64,000 nucleotides of DNA from Brachionus koreanus (Eukaryota > Rotifera > Eurotatoria > Ploima > Brachionidae): the NCBI GenBank assembly GCA_016987375.1, contig PJRA01000509.1:1127305-1191304 (forward strand), written 5' to 3'. A program made the translations under genes and the position numbers. Under the pieces are notes generated by a model. It was not told where the DNA came from, ran no database searches, and saw only the letters and a program-made list of their open reading frames with translations. Within the stretch, counting starts at the first letter, position 1. Each line of letters opens with the position of its first letter. Shown one piece after another: positions 22,645 through 34,082 of this stretch.

Positions 22645-22860
22645 TTAAATATTTGATAATTCAGGAAAAAAAGAAGAAATTGTAAGCCAGCATTTACATA
22701 ATGGAGTAGGATATTCAATACATCTTGATTCGAAACTTTCTTTATATTCCTCCTCCACTCTGACGACCAATGGAACAAAATGACTCAATCCTGTTCTGAC
22801 ATAGTTTTCTCTTAAATAAAAAAGTTGATTCAAGACTAATAACTTAACTAAATGGTATGG
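22645..22860 (-). other. Open coding-like stretch, function unknown
   Basis: About 70 open codons on the minus strand, from roughly 22853 to the stop at 22645. They include FVPLVVRVEEEYKES and YPTPLCKCWLTISS. Composition looks more coding-like than the surroundings. There is no family match and no clear splice or start signal, so it may be a transposon relic. Confidence 0.25.
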
Positions 22861-23164
22861 TTATTCAACAGTAATTTTCATTTCAATTTGATAATCCATT
22901 TTTTAAATTCCTTTAAGTACTTAAATATCACGTTTACAAGATTTCTTTAAAAAAAAAGTAGCCAAATAATCTGTAAAAAGAAAAGAAAATTGACAGTTTA
23001 TTTTATTTTTTTTGTTATGTCATTTATGAAAATGCTAAAAAAAAATTTGACTAATAGCTGACTCTTGTTGAACTCTTGTTTTAAAAGGGTATCACCATTT
23101 ATATAAACTCTTAAGAATCTTAAATGTAGAAATGTAAGATGGAAGGGTAGATTAGTTCTTTTTA

Positions 23165-23655
23165 GAGTTTTTGCTAAAGTCCAAAATTAAAGATTAAGTT
23201 CACACTTTAAATACCGACACTAGCAACGCTTGCACAAAATTCTTATTGATTCCAGCTTCTTCAGGACCAGTTGAACACCTTTTTCTAAATCTGGTTATAT
23301 TAACTGACTAAATAGGTCAAAATTAACTGCCAAAAACTTAGATAACATAATTTTATTGATTAGTAACAGTTTTATTGATTTAATCAGGGACTAAGTTGAA
23401 AAATACTTTTTTATTGTTAGCTAAAAAAATCTTTATAATTTGATAATAAAAATCTAAAGTAATCTTTTTTTTTAATTAATAATTTGTTTCGATTTTTAAA
23501 ATATAAAAATTATAAAACTCAAGTCCGGAGTTGGACTAATGAAAAAATAATTAAATAATATTTCAAGACAACTTGTTGTACTAATTGGATTAATTTTATG
23601 TTCTAGTGTCTTGAATGGAAGATGACTTGACTTATTTCTAATTAAACAATTTCTC
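23165..23655 (+). mobile_element. Decayed hAT element with transposase C-terminus
   Basis: The left end at 23165 (TAGAGTTTTTGCTAAAGTCC) matches the end of the hAT element at 55180. Inside, on the plus strand with frameshifts and stops, are the same residues as in that element: TLATLAQ, SSGPVEHLF, and a piece close to TAKNLD. This is the hAT C-terminal dimerisation motif. The right end near 23655 is worn. It is an older copy of the same family. Confidence 0.65.
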
Positions 23656-24060
23656 TTTTGGTAAATTTTTTAACATGAATGAGAATGTTCTTTTTTTACT
23701 ATTAAAGTGTACTTTGGGCTCAATTTTTTGCCATATTTGCGTGTAAGTTTAATGACATTCATTTTTAATTGATACATTCTAGAAAAAAAATACTGAATTA
23801 AAATTTCCGCTTAATTCTCTGTTAATTGTTTTCAAATGGATTAGAGATTATATTTTTGGTTGAGTAAAAAACATCACACAATAAATCACACTGGATTTAT
23901 TTTATTTACAGTTTTGAAATTATTACATTATCTTAACAATGATAAATTTAAGCTTTTAATTATTGAAATAATTACGTAATGTGAATTTTGACTCGATAGA
24001 TATAAAAACATGTGATAATCTATTTTAATACTTAACATTTTTCGTTTTTTACTCAAAATA

Positions 24061-25045
24061 ATGCACTACAGGCGCCTCGATACATTAATTTATGTATTAG
24101 TTGGTCTAGTTCCTAGTGGATTTATGACTACCTATGTGATAGCGTTAATGAATGACCATGTCGAGGCATTTTTACCATACATAAGGTTTGAAATTAATTT
24201 ACCATGTTACAAAACTAAATATTATTATCGATTAATAAAGTGATACAGGGACTGAGCCTCCAGAAAGTTGTATTTTTGCACAAATTTTGGCCTTTGGTGC
24301 TTTTTTACAAGCAATAATTGCATTCATTCGATATCACCATGTCAAATTAATAATTGAATTTGTTGGTAATTTGACATTACAAAAAATCAACATTTTAGGA
24401 TTCTGTATCGGAATTGTATCGTCGATTGGTGTTACAATTGTTGGAAGCTTTCAAGTAAGAACAAAAATTACTAAGAATAGAATTAAATCAAATAAAAAAA
24501 TAAAGGAAACAAATGTGGTTATGATGCATTTTTTCGGTGCTGGACTAGCTTATGGGGGATTATTTTTTTTCACTTGTACACAGACCTATCTGTCATACAA
24601 GTTAAGCGAATTTCTCAAATCAAATAATTTTTTTTTATTAACACGAATAATCCTTTTGATATTGTCTTTTACATTTGCAATGATGTGTAAATTTTTGCTT
24701 AAAATTAATATTTTAAAATTTTTAGCTTGGTTTAAGTTTCCATATTTAGTTCAATATCAAGAAGCAAGTTCGATGGAGACAACCCGAGAAAGTGGCTCCC
24801 TTCTGATGGCGTAATTTTGACCTAAATTAACAAAAAGTTAAAACATTAAAAAAAAGGGTTATTCAGAACACATAATTAGTACAGGCAGTGAATGGTTATT
24901 AACATTTTGTTTAATGGGTTTATTAGTCAGTTTTTCGATGGACTATAGAAAAATAAAAGTGGCATATCCTTCTGTCCATGATCCAAAGATTGAGAAATTT
25001 AATTCAAATGGAATTAGAAATTCTAATTATGAAACATTTAATTAG
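24061..25045 (+). CDS. DRAM-family (DRAM/TMEM150/FRAG1-like) multi-pass membrane protein
   Basis: DRAM proteins are six-pass lysosomal/Golgi membrane proteins linked to autophagy. Exon 1 (24061-24185) encodes a first membrane segment and ends FLPYI. Exon 2 from 24241 continues with the family signature SDTGTEPPESCIFAQIL and further hydrophobic segments (FGAFLQAIIAFIRY, ILGFCIGIVSSIG, GAGLAYGGLFFFTC, LLTRIILLILSFTFAMM). The last exon (24857-25045) has GYSEHIISTGSEWLLTF, the DRAM C-terminal block, and ends at a TAG. The exon 2/3 junction is a problem. The strong donor at 24811 (GTAATT, phase 2) does not fit the phase-0 acceptor at 24857; a phase-0 donor at 24749 (GTTCAA) would fit but is weak. 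The family call is firm, the splice model is not. Confidence 0.85.
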
Positions 25046-25658
25046 TGATAATTTGAGATTTTTTGCGAATAAAATAATACATTGATAATTTTTTTATCTT
25101 ACATCTTTTTTATTTTAAAAAAAATTATTACTTTTTTTTTTTTAGAAAATTAAAACAATAATCAAATAAAATCTATAACAAAGTATGTTGCATTCTTTTG
25201 AAAATATTTAATTTTATAAATTTTAATTCATCAAAAAAAGAAGAATTTTTGTTTTATTTTTATTTGAATTTCATAATACCGGAATTTCAAAAATTTCAAA
25301 GAATAATTTTATTTTTATCTATGTATATTAATGAGTTTTTAAACGTATTATGTAATTATAATTGATTATAATGCTAAAATTGTTTAAAAAAAATTTAAAT
25401 GGCTGAATTAAATATCTTTTAGGCTTATTTAACTTTTCTAAAAACAAAACTTTTGAATGGAACATTTATTAGCTTCATACAAAATTACATTTATGTATCT
25501 AATTCGTAGAAAAAACTTAAGCTTGAGTTTAAAATAATTTTTTATCAGATTTTGAAAGTTCGAAAAAAAAATTTAATCATGAAAAATGTCAAATATGCTT
25601 TTTACTCATGGTTAAAAAATATTATTTTGAAAAAAAAAACAATCATAATTAAAACAAA
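25046..25658. other. AT-rich gap
   Basis: Nothing recognisable. It contains the DRAM gene 3' end and the protease promoter. Confidence 0.35.
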
Positions 25659-26842
25659 ATGCATATTTTTTCCCTTTTTTTGGCTACAGTTTTTGGTAAT
25701 TTTTCTAAAATTTGGCAGAAATTTAAGAATTAAACTAGTAATTTTAAAGTAATACAAGCAAATTCACAAATTTCAGGTTAACAAGCATATTTTTTTTTCA
25801 TACCTTATTCAATTACTTAGTTTTATTTCAAGAAATATGTGGTATTAGATTTACAAATCGAATAGTTGGTGGTACAGAATCTACTGCAAATACATGGCCT
25901 TGGACTGTACTTTAAATTAATATTTTATTTATATTCTAAAAAAATAGCTGTTTATTTGGTAATTTTTAAGGTTTCTTTAAATTACAATTTCAAGCATATT
26001 TGTGGAGGCACTTTGATTAACAATCAATGGATTCTAACTGCTGCTCATTGTTTTCCGTAAAATCAAAAAATGAGACTCTTCTTTTAAAAAGTTTTTATTT
26101 TAATAAAGAAATCTTGCTACTTCTGCATATCGAATTATATTAGGAACAAATGATATTTCAAACTTGGGTTTAAACGGAACCAGATCAAGTATTTCAAAAA
26201 TAATTTTGCATAAATCATACACTGGAACTAAGTCCTATGATATTGCTTTGATTAAACTAAAAGTTGCTTTTTTTTTTCATTTTTTGTTAATTGATTAATT
26301 AATTATTTAATTTTTCTGTTTATGAATTAAGAATGCAATTAATTTTACCAAAGAGATATTTCCCGCTTGTGTCCCTAATTTAAGTGATAATTTTGAAGGA
26401 AAGCGATGTTTTTTTGCTGGCTGGGGACACACGTTTTCAGGTTTGTTTTATTTTTTGTTAAATCAAAAGAAAAAGTTGGTGTAACTTTTTATTTCTAGGT
26501 GGTGTAGCCCAAAATATTCTCAGAGAACTTACTCAGATTGTATTAACTAAATCTGAGTGCTCATTATTTGTTAAAGACAATCTAGATCAAAAATACTGTA
26601 CAGGATATGCTTATTCATCCGAAGATACATGCCAAGTAAATTAATTAGAAAAAATAGATGAATTGAATATTGAAAAATTTTAGGGTGATTCGGGAACTGG
26701 AATGCTTTGTGAAAAAAATGATGGAAAGTGGTATGTAGCAGGAATTGTTAGTTATGGTTTAGGAAATTGTAATCACGTTGGTGTTAATGCAAGAGTTGAT
26801 TATTTTTCTCAATGGATCGATTCAATTATTAGCAATAATTAA
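25659..26842 (+). CDS. Secreted trypsin-like serine protease (S1 family)
   Basis: Seven exons, 25659-25695, 25833-25906, 25971-26056, 26109-26262, 26332-26440, 26499-26635 and 26684-26842, all GT..AG with phases closing to 251 residues. A short signal peptide ([12 protein letters not shown]) leads to ICGIRFTN and the activation site R-IVGG. The triad is complete: His in TAAHC, Asp in SYDIALIK and Ser in GDSG. Asp six residues before the serine (DTCQGDSG) and the SYG and VGV glycines predict cleavage after Arg/Lys. The usual GDSGGP is GDSGTG here, an uncommon change next to the oxyanion hole. There are no accessory domains. Likely extracellular digestion or body-fluid proteolysis; the substrate is unknown. 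Confidence 0.93.
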
Positions 26843-26979
26843 TTTAAAACTAGATTCTTATTTTATTTTAAAATGGCTTTAAGTACTAAAGGTCATCTTT
26901 AAATTTTAGTCTAAAAATGAATTTTTTAAATAAACTTAACTTAACTTTACCCATAGAAAATAGTGTAATTCGAATATTT

Positions 26980-27158
26980 TTATTCAATATGTTCTGCATC
27001 AGATTGTGCTTTTAAAGGTAACTTATCATATGATTTTTTAATAAACTCTCAAGAATCTTGAAGAGGCAGCTTGTTTAGGAAACTGGGCGGTAATTGCTTG
27101 CATTAAGCATGTTACCTTTCTTAAAGAGTCATCTTCCAAATAAAAGGTATCAAATAGT
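26980..27158 (-). pseudogene. Coding-like terminal exon or pseudogene fragment, family unknown
   Basis: Read on the minus strand from a good acceptor (TTTTTAG before 27158), one frame gives LFDTFYLEDDSLRKVTC and then LMQAITAQFPKQAASSRFLR. After a one-base shift it continues as SYDKLPLKAQSDAEHIE, then TAA overlapping an AATAAA polyadenylation signal. Residue use looks like real protein. It is either the last exon(s) of an unrecognised gene or a frameshifted fragment. I found no upstream exons. Confidence 0.35.
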
Positions 27159-27936
27159 CTAAAAATTATTAAAATTTTTCAAATGTTCTTTGAATAATCT
27201 TAAAAAATAAAATAAATTAAGAAATCTTCAACTTTTTTTATTAATCTTTAATAATATGATTAATTTATTTTTAGTTTTTGTTTCTTTTTAGTGATATGTT
27301 GAAAACTTTAGTTCAATATTTAACTTAATTTTTTAATTAGCGAAATTGTGCAATTTTATTGATAAGAATAATTTATTTTAACACTAGAAAGTTCTAGGTG
27401 TTTCTGAACTCTTTTTTAAAAAATTTAAACTAAAATATTGATTGATTGAAATAAAAATTTTATAAAATAGCTTTTAAAAATAAGAAGCATCTTGTTTTTG
27501 ATTCTAAAAAATTTAAATTCTAGAAAAAATATAAAATTTGTCTGCATATAACTAAATTTTAGAGTTATATTAATAATAAGCCAGACTATGTAGTGCTAAT
27601 GAAATGTATTCAAAATTTCAAACTTTTTTGAACAAAATTAAACCTCGTTTTTATTTAGATGTAATTAAAAGTGAATAAATTTTAAAAATTTAACTTTTTC
27701 AGTTTTTATGCATATTTTTTTTAAAAGAAGAGTTAAATATGTTTTAAATCTAAATTGAAAAATAAAATTCATCTTATTTTTCGTATTGATTAAAAGTAAT
27801 TTTTTCATCTTTTAAGAAATTTCATTAAAATTTAATATTGCCTTTTTTACAATCTGCGTTAATTTTTTTCAGGCATTTTATTTAGAAATATTTCAGTAAA
27901 TTGGAAAAAAAAACCAAAAAAATTCAAAAAAAATTG

Positions 27937-28014
27937 AAATTCAAAAAACCTACAATAATGTCAAGTAAGTATTTTCGGTTTTTGACCGAGAATTATTGTA
28001 GGTTTTTTGAATTT
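27937..28014. repeat. 23-bp perfect inverted repeat (long hairpin)
   Basis: Arms 27937-27959 and 27992-28014 are exact reverse complements, starting AAATTCAAAAAACCTACAAT. The 32-base spacer contains its own five-base stem (TCGGT/ACCGA). Such a structure could be a transposon end, a small-RNA precursor or a replication slippage product. Confidence 0.7.
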
Positions 28015-28020
28015 TAACGT

Positions 28021-28160
28021 CGCGTCAAATCATGAAATCTAAATTTTTATGCAAGCATCCCAAGGGGGCCGATTTTAACATGGGGCTGATGGTCGCTTAT
28101 GCGTGCTCTAAAACCTAAGAATCAAATGTTATCCCACGCTTGATATCACAAGGGTTTAAG
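28021..28160. other. GC-rich patch of unknown origin
   Basis: About 140 bases of clearly higher GC content (for example CAAGGGGGCC and GGGGCTGATGGTCGC) directly after the hairpin. No RNA fold or protein family was recognised. It may be the body of a short repeat whose end is the hairpin. Confidence 0.35.
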
Positions 28161-29303
28161 GTAATCATTTAAAAAAAAAGAATTTCTTTTATAAAATAGG
28201 CATCTAAGATTGTTAGATGGAATTAAATGAGTTAATTGCTTTTTTATATCATATTTATCTATTTTTTCGGCTGCCCTATAATCATTAGAAATGCATAAAT
28301 GAAAAGTTTTCATTTTCATTCTATCGTAACCAAACTATAACACTGAATGGACATTATTTTTCCTTCATAAATATCTTAGTTTAATTTTAAATTTGAAAAA
28401 AATGTAGCTTTTCAAATTTGTTTTGATTTACCTCCATTTTTATTTGATTATTAATTTAAAAAACTTTTAATGACCCTGAATTTTTTTTTTAAATGAAATC
28501 TTCTTTTTTAAGAAAAACAATTAAACAACAATTAAAAATAACACGTTTTAGTTGTTTCGCACAGAATCAACTTTTAGTGCTTAATTGGAAAAAAAACATA
28601 TTTGTAAAATGGTTTTAAATGGCAATAAAACTCTTAAATATTTTATAAATATTAAAATCAAGAATAATAACTAACTTATGCAATCACTTGGAAACTCTAA
28701 AAAAATATATTTTAAAAAATGATCAAAATTAAATAAAAAACAAATTTGGCCCATAAAGTTTTTCTGATACATTTTGCATAACGAATAAAAATTTGTTTGA
28801 ATGGCTATATAAAAATTTTGATCAAATTTAATTTTTCTAATATTATCAAAAAATTTTAATTTTTAAATGCGCAATTAAATTTAATCGGAGATTTTTAAAT
28901 TTTTGTAAAATTTCGAAGCTTTATTTTTAAACGCCTTTAATTTAATTTAATTGCCCATTTAAAATTTTTACTTTGCCGCTTTGAACTCACAAAAGAAAAA
29001 AATTTTACTCAATAAAGAGTTTTTTTTTGTTATTTTGTTTTTAAAATATCAACTCTTGTAGATGCAACACGTATAAGAATGATTTTTGTTAGCAAATAAA
29101 TTTAAAAGATTTATATAAATAAATTTTATTATTAAACTGGAAAATAATTAATCCAAATAAACAACAATGTTATAATTTAAATAGCAAATATTCTGGCCTT
29201 TAAAGAATTATTTCTAATTTACAAAACAAACACAAAAATAAACAATAAACAAACGATTCAATTTAAACAAAATCTTTAGATCAGTGTTATCAGTTGAAAA
29301 TTT

Positions 29304-32300
29304 TTACAAATAAAATAACTTGTCGCACAATGAATTATGATGCTCTTTGTGCAAAGATTGACCGATAAGATAGGCCAACTTATGAGCATACTGACACGTC
29401 GCTGGCACTCGAATAGTGCCAGGCCAATTGTAATACATGTGACACATTTTGTAAGTCATTTTTTGATACAATTCTGGCGCCAGATTTAATTTATCATAGA
29501 CGACATTAAAGTGAGTTGGATTCACAGTTCCCTGTGTTACACATTGAGGAACTAGATAGAAATCAAACCATTCCTGTCTAGTCACCACAGTATCAATAAC
29601 AGTTCCGCAAGGCGGATTTTCAAGGCCTCTTCCAGTTGACGCAAAAAATCTTGCGTTTACTCGTTTTTTCACAACAATAAATGACAATAATGGACTAATA
29701 GAATTGAAATTTATCTTAGAAAAAAATAATTACAACAAAATGCTGTAAAATACTTGTATTTTGAATCAATCAAGTTAAACGCTTTTTGAATTTGTGGAAT
29801 TTCAGATTCCATAACTAATTGAAGCTGTCCATCACTTACACCATCTCTATATATAACAATTCTTTTAGGAAATGTTTGATTAGTTCTATAGAAATGCTCA
29901 CAAGCCGCTAAAATATTAAAATTTAATTGAATTAGATAAAAAAATAATATTTTTGAAAATTAGTCTAACATTTTACTGTTAATGTAAGATTGTAAGCTAA
30001 TTCCTGATGAGTCTCTTGAATCATTGCTCGCGAAAAAAATCTACTTTTATTTTGATTTGATGTGGCAACAAACGCACAAACGCTACGATTTTTTTTCGAG
30101 CTATCATGATAAGTGTCTATTCCACAAATCATTGTATCAGTGAGGGGAATGTTAATTGCCCAAATTTCACCACCAAGTTTGGCGTTCATTTGAATTGCTA
30201 CTTTGGTAACAATGCTTTTATGCTTGCGTTCATCTTCCAATATTTTTGTGGTCACAACTTGACTTGGCACTGGACTTTCCAAGCAGCAGACACGCTTGAC
30301 AGCATCGTATATGTCCTTTCGTTTGCTTGTGAGCAAAACAACAGCCATTTGTGTAGATTGATTAACATGGGACTTGAGCGCATTGACCAAAGATTCGGCA
30401 TTGTCGCGAGGAATCGAAATTTCTTGAGGAGCTTGGGCCAAAAACTCCATTGGCTTGGATACTGATCGGAAAGTCTGTAAAAATTGAGTTGCTGTGTTTC
30501 GTTTATTTTGAGGAAAAATGATTATCCAATTATTAAGCCTTATTGTTTTCAGTAAAGGACAACCCTTCAAGTCGTTAGTCCAGTCAGCTCGTTCGTTTAA
30601 TCGTTTAAGAACATCCTTATTTGAAAAAGTAAAATAAAGTTTAAAAAAGAAATTTTTTTATTACTCTGCCAAATAGAAGAGTCTCGAACTGAAGTATTCT
30701 TCCATTTATTTCGGCCGGTCTTGATTCAAAATCCATTTGCCAACGCGAAAGCTCACCTTTTACTTTTTCATCTGTTTTAAATCGCTGCACAAATTCAGAC
30801 AGCCGTTTGCATCGATCGCTTGGTCCCACTTTTGAAAATGTCTCTACCGCTTTCTTAAAATTGAAGTCCATGCGCATTCTTTCATCAACTCCTGTCAATA
30901 TGCACAGTTCAGGCACTAGTAAAATAGGCTTTGTTAGACCTCTACGCTTATCTTTAGCACTGGGCAATATGCTGAGCAACGGCTGCATCCGATCTTTTAT
31001 TTCAATTTTATAAGCCTAAATTATGGAATAAAATCAATTTCTTTTTTCTAAACTTGGAAAAATTAGCCCTAGTTTTTTAAATTAAATTTAAAAAATTAAG
31101 ATAAAAATATTTTTTTGAATAAATTTTTAGTTGGCAATTTTTTAAATCAATCTCAGCAAGTTTAAACTTTATTGATTACAATTAGAACAGTCTTTTAACT
31201 TTAAATTTTCATTTTTTAATTTAAACTAATCTATAATTTATATTTATGGCAATTCTTACTTTACTTTTTTAATATAATAATTACTGTACAATTAGATTTA
31301 TTTCTCAAATCAATAAAATTCTTAAACCTCAATATACGAAAAAAAAGTATTGATTGAAAATTGAGCAAAATCAATTTAATCTTTTTTTTTATCATTATTA
31401 TTTTAATTATTAGTTTATTAATTATTTAAAAGTCAATTTAATTTAGAATTAATAAAAGTAAAATTTATTTAAATTTCTTTTAGCATATTTTCTTATTTTA
31501 AAGTGTCTCCAAAATAGTGTCTTTATTGAAAAAATTAAGAAACTAAACTTTGTTTAAAAATATATACCTAGACTTAAACTCAATCTATTTGATTGATATG
31601 GATAAATATATATTTATAAAAAAGTGTCTTGGAGACTAACGAAATAGGGAACTAAATAAAAAAATTAATTTAGGCCCAAAGAGAATTAAAAAAAATGATC
31701 TAACCTCTCTATAATAGTCTATGAATGTGGTCGTTCCATGCAAAGTTTCAAATTTATCTGAAGGCTTTATCTCCCAGGCAATATCGTTGATTCTGTAAGT
31801 TTTATCATTATATTTGGTCATAACAATTCTTCCAATAAGTTCATTTGAGCATGCATCACGAAATTCATTATCACTACGAGTTTTATCATATATATCCATC
31901 ATTACTTTGTACACAGATGTCTTGTGAAGCAGTTTATGTATCATTTCAGCATTTAGCAACAAGTGGTGTTCATACAAAGCAATTGAAGTGGCAAAACCAT
32001 TTATCATTTCTAAATTATAGCGTTCAATTGTTATCTTATTTCTCAAGTCATAGTAGTTTCGATCGATTTCTTTCATTCCATACAATTTCAAGCATCTTCT
32101 GAATACTAAATTAAACAAATGAACAAAATTAGGAGATTCGGGGACAATTTCAGCAATTCTTTTAATTTTTATTGAAATAATGGCCCCATCCGTTTCTCTT
32201 TTGCTAGCCACTTCAGTTGTTTCATTTTGCAATTTTGTCAAAGAGTAAAGAGTGCTACCGTCAAAGGCTTTGTTCATAGGAAAAAGATGATCATGGTTCC

Positions 32301-32859
32301 GCATCAAGCCGAGTCTCATTCTACGAGATTCAATGGGTGGCATAAAATCAACATGATATTGGTACAGAACCCAATCAGGAGAATTAACAATTTTAAAATA
32401 ATTACACAATAATTTGACTGACTGACCTCCAGTTCCAACAGTATTAGTCCTATCTTCAGGCCTAGTCCGGTACACCTGTTCAATTCTCATTTCTCGTTTG
32501 GCTTCCGGTTCACCTTCTCTTAAAGACATTCGTTCTATTTGGCCGATTACAGTGGACGTTCCTGCTTGGGCAAAAGCGCCTCTGACCGAAGCTCTACCCG
32601 ATGTGGTCGAAGTCCTCGGAGGTGAATGCTGCTGAGGCGGGCTTTCTCCACTGCTTCGACTTACTGGCGAAATTTGTCCACTTTGCATGCGTTCTTGTTC
32701 TGGTGCTATTCCTCTCCCCCGTCCTGTTTGTTCCACTGGTGGAATCGGTGCTCGCTGAGGAGTGGTGACCTTTGGTGCTGCGGCTTCTCCTGGCGCTGCT
32801 ACAGGTGTAGGCTGCGGCACTGTGTTAGTGCGAGCTCGACCGCGTGATCGACCTGACAT
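29304..32859 (-). CDS. Piwi-clade Argonaute (piRNA-guided slicer)
   Basis: Germline/stem-cell piRNA effector that silences transposons. Five minus-strand exons, 32859-31705, 31015-30665, 30615-29970, 29907-29754 and 29694-29304; all GT..AG, phases closing to 898 residues. The N-terminus is Arg-Gly rich ([14 protein letters not shown]), as needed for arginine methylation and Tudor binding. A PAZ domain ends in [19 protein letters not shown] follows, then PIWI. The RNase H-like tetrad is complete: Glu652 (GGEIW), Asp669 (GIDTYHD), Asp739 (IYRDG) and His873 (QYAHKLAYL), so slicing is expected. The C-terminus ends KLFYL, like the YYL of other Piwis. Best match is the PIWIL1-like group; exact paralogy is not decidable here. 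Intron 1 is about 690 bases. Confidence 0.97.
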
Positions 32860-34082
32860 TAGTATTTGGATTTTTTTGCGTATAAATTTTAAAGCTTATA
32901 AAAAAATGAAAAAGTTTTTAAATTTTTTTTTAAATTAGATACTCGAATCTATGATGAAAAAAAGCACGTTTTTCTATTTAAACATTTAAGTGTTCACTTG
33001 AACGAGGAATGAATCAATTGAACATATACGAATAAAAGGATCATGAAAATTCTATTAATAAAAAAAAATGATGAAATTTTTTCAGCGAGGATGCTTTTCA
33101 TTATAGAAATTCAAAGCTTGAACAAAAGCTTTATTTTATTATCTAGAGACCTATTTTTTTTTTAATTTAATTTTTTTTTAATAACAAAATTGATTGAAAA
33201 TTAAAATTAATCTAGTAAAAAATTGAAAAAAACTTAAATTTTAATCAGGCGAAAATGATTTGATTTATCCCGGTCAAATGAAAATTTTGATAAAGAAAAA
33301 TTTCTATCATCTGGACATAAAACTATCTAAAGACAAAAGATAAGCCTTAATTGATTGACGTCTACTCTAATTTTAAACAAAAATCTGTTTTTTTCTCTTC
33401 AAAGACTCAAGGCCTGATTTTTAAACCTGATTAAAAAGTAGTCAAATTGAATTTAAAATAAAATATAATTAAGAACTAGAGAAAAAATACAGTTTCTTGG
33501 TTATGTAACAATTTAAACAGCTTTTATTTACCTTTAGTATTTATTTTGTATCAGTTATCAAGTATGAGCTAATGAATATATCTATCTAACAAGCAATCTT
33601 CATTTTTCTTAAGGCCATCAATTCAATAAAGCTTATTTAATGCGCAATCGCACATATTATGATAAGAATCTCTAAATGAAATTTAAACTTTTTTGGTTCA
33701 ATTAAATCAATCATTAGAATTTTTATAATCCAAAATAGAAAAACTGTTAAAATTTACCAAAAATTTCTGATATTTATTTGAAAAAATGAATTTTTCAAAT
33801 TTAGATCAGGAATTTAAATCTTGATAAAGCAATTTTTAGTTTAATTTTTAAAACAATTAAATTTTTTATCACTCAAAAATATAGATATTATCTTAAAATT
33901 ACAATCAAATTGAAAAAAAAAAACAAAAAGCATCTGAATTTTGACTTTATAAGCAAACAGATTTAAAATTTCTCATTTAAATTTCATTTTACATAATTTA
34001 AAATTTTTGGTTGATTTGTCGAAATTCACAAGTCTAGAAATTAGCCAAATAAAACAAGCTAGCATACAAACAAATCTTTCAG
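32860..34082. other. Divergent intergenic region between Piwi and RhoGEF
   Basis: 1.2 kb of AT-rich DNA that should hold the Piwi promoter and the 5' end of the RhoGEF gene. An upstream coding or noncoding RhoGEF exon may lie here, because the frame at 34083 is open right up to a good acceptor. I could not identify it. Confidence 0.4.

Larger units (their letters stand above)
26843..29303. other. 2.5-kb intergenic region with three notable patches
   Basis: Mostly AT-rich DNA between the protease and the 3' end of Piwi. It holds a coding-like minus-strand stretch (about 26980-27158), a long perfect hairpin (27937-28014) and a GC-rich patch (28021-28160), listed separately. No intact gene is seen. 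Confidence 0.4.
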
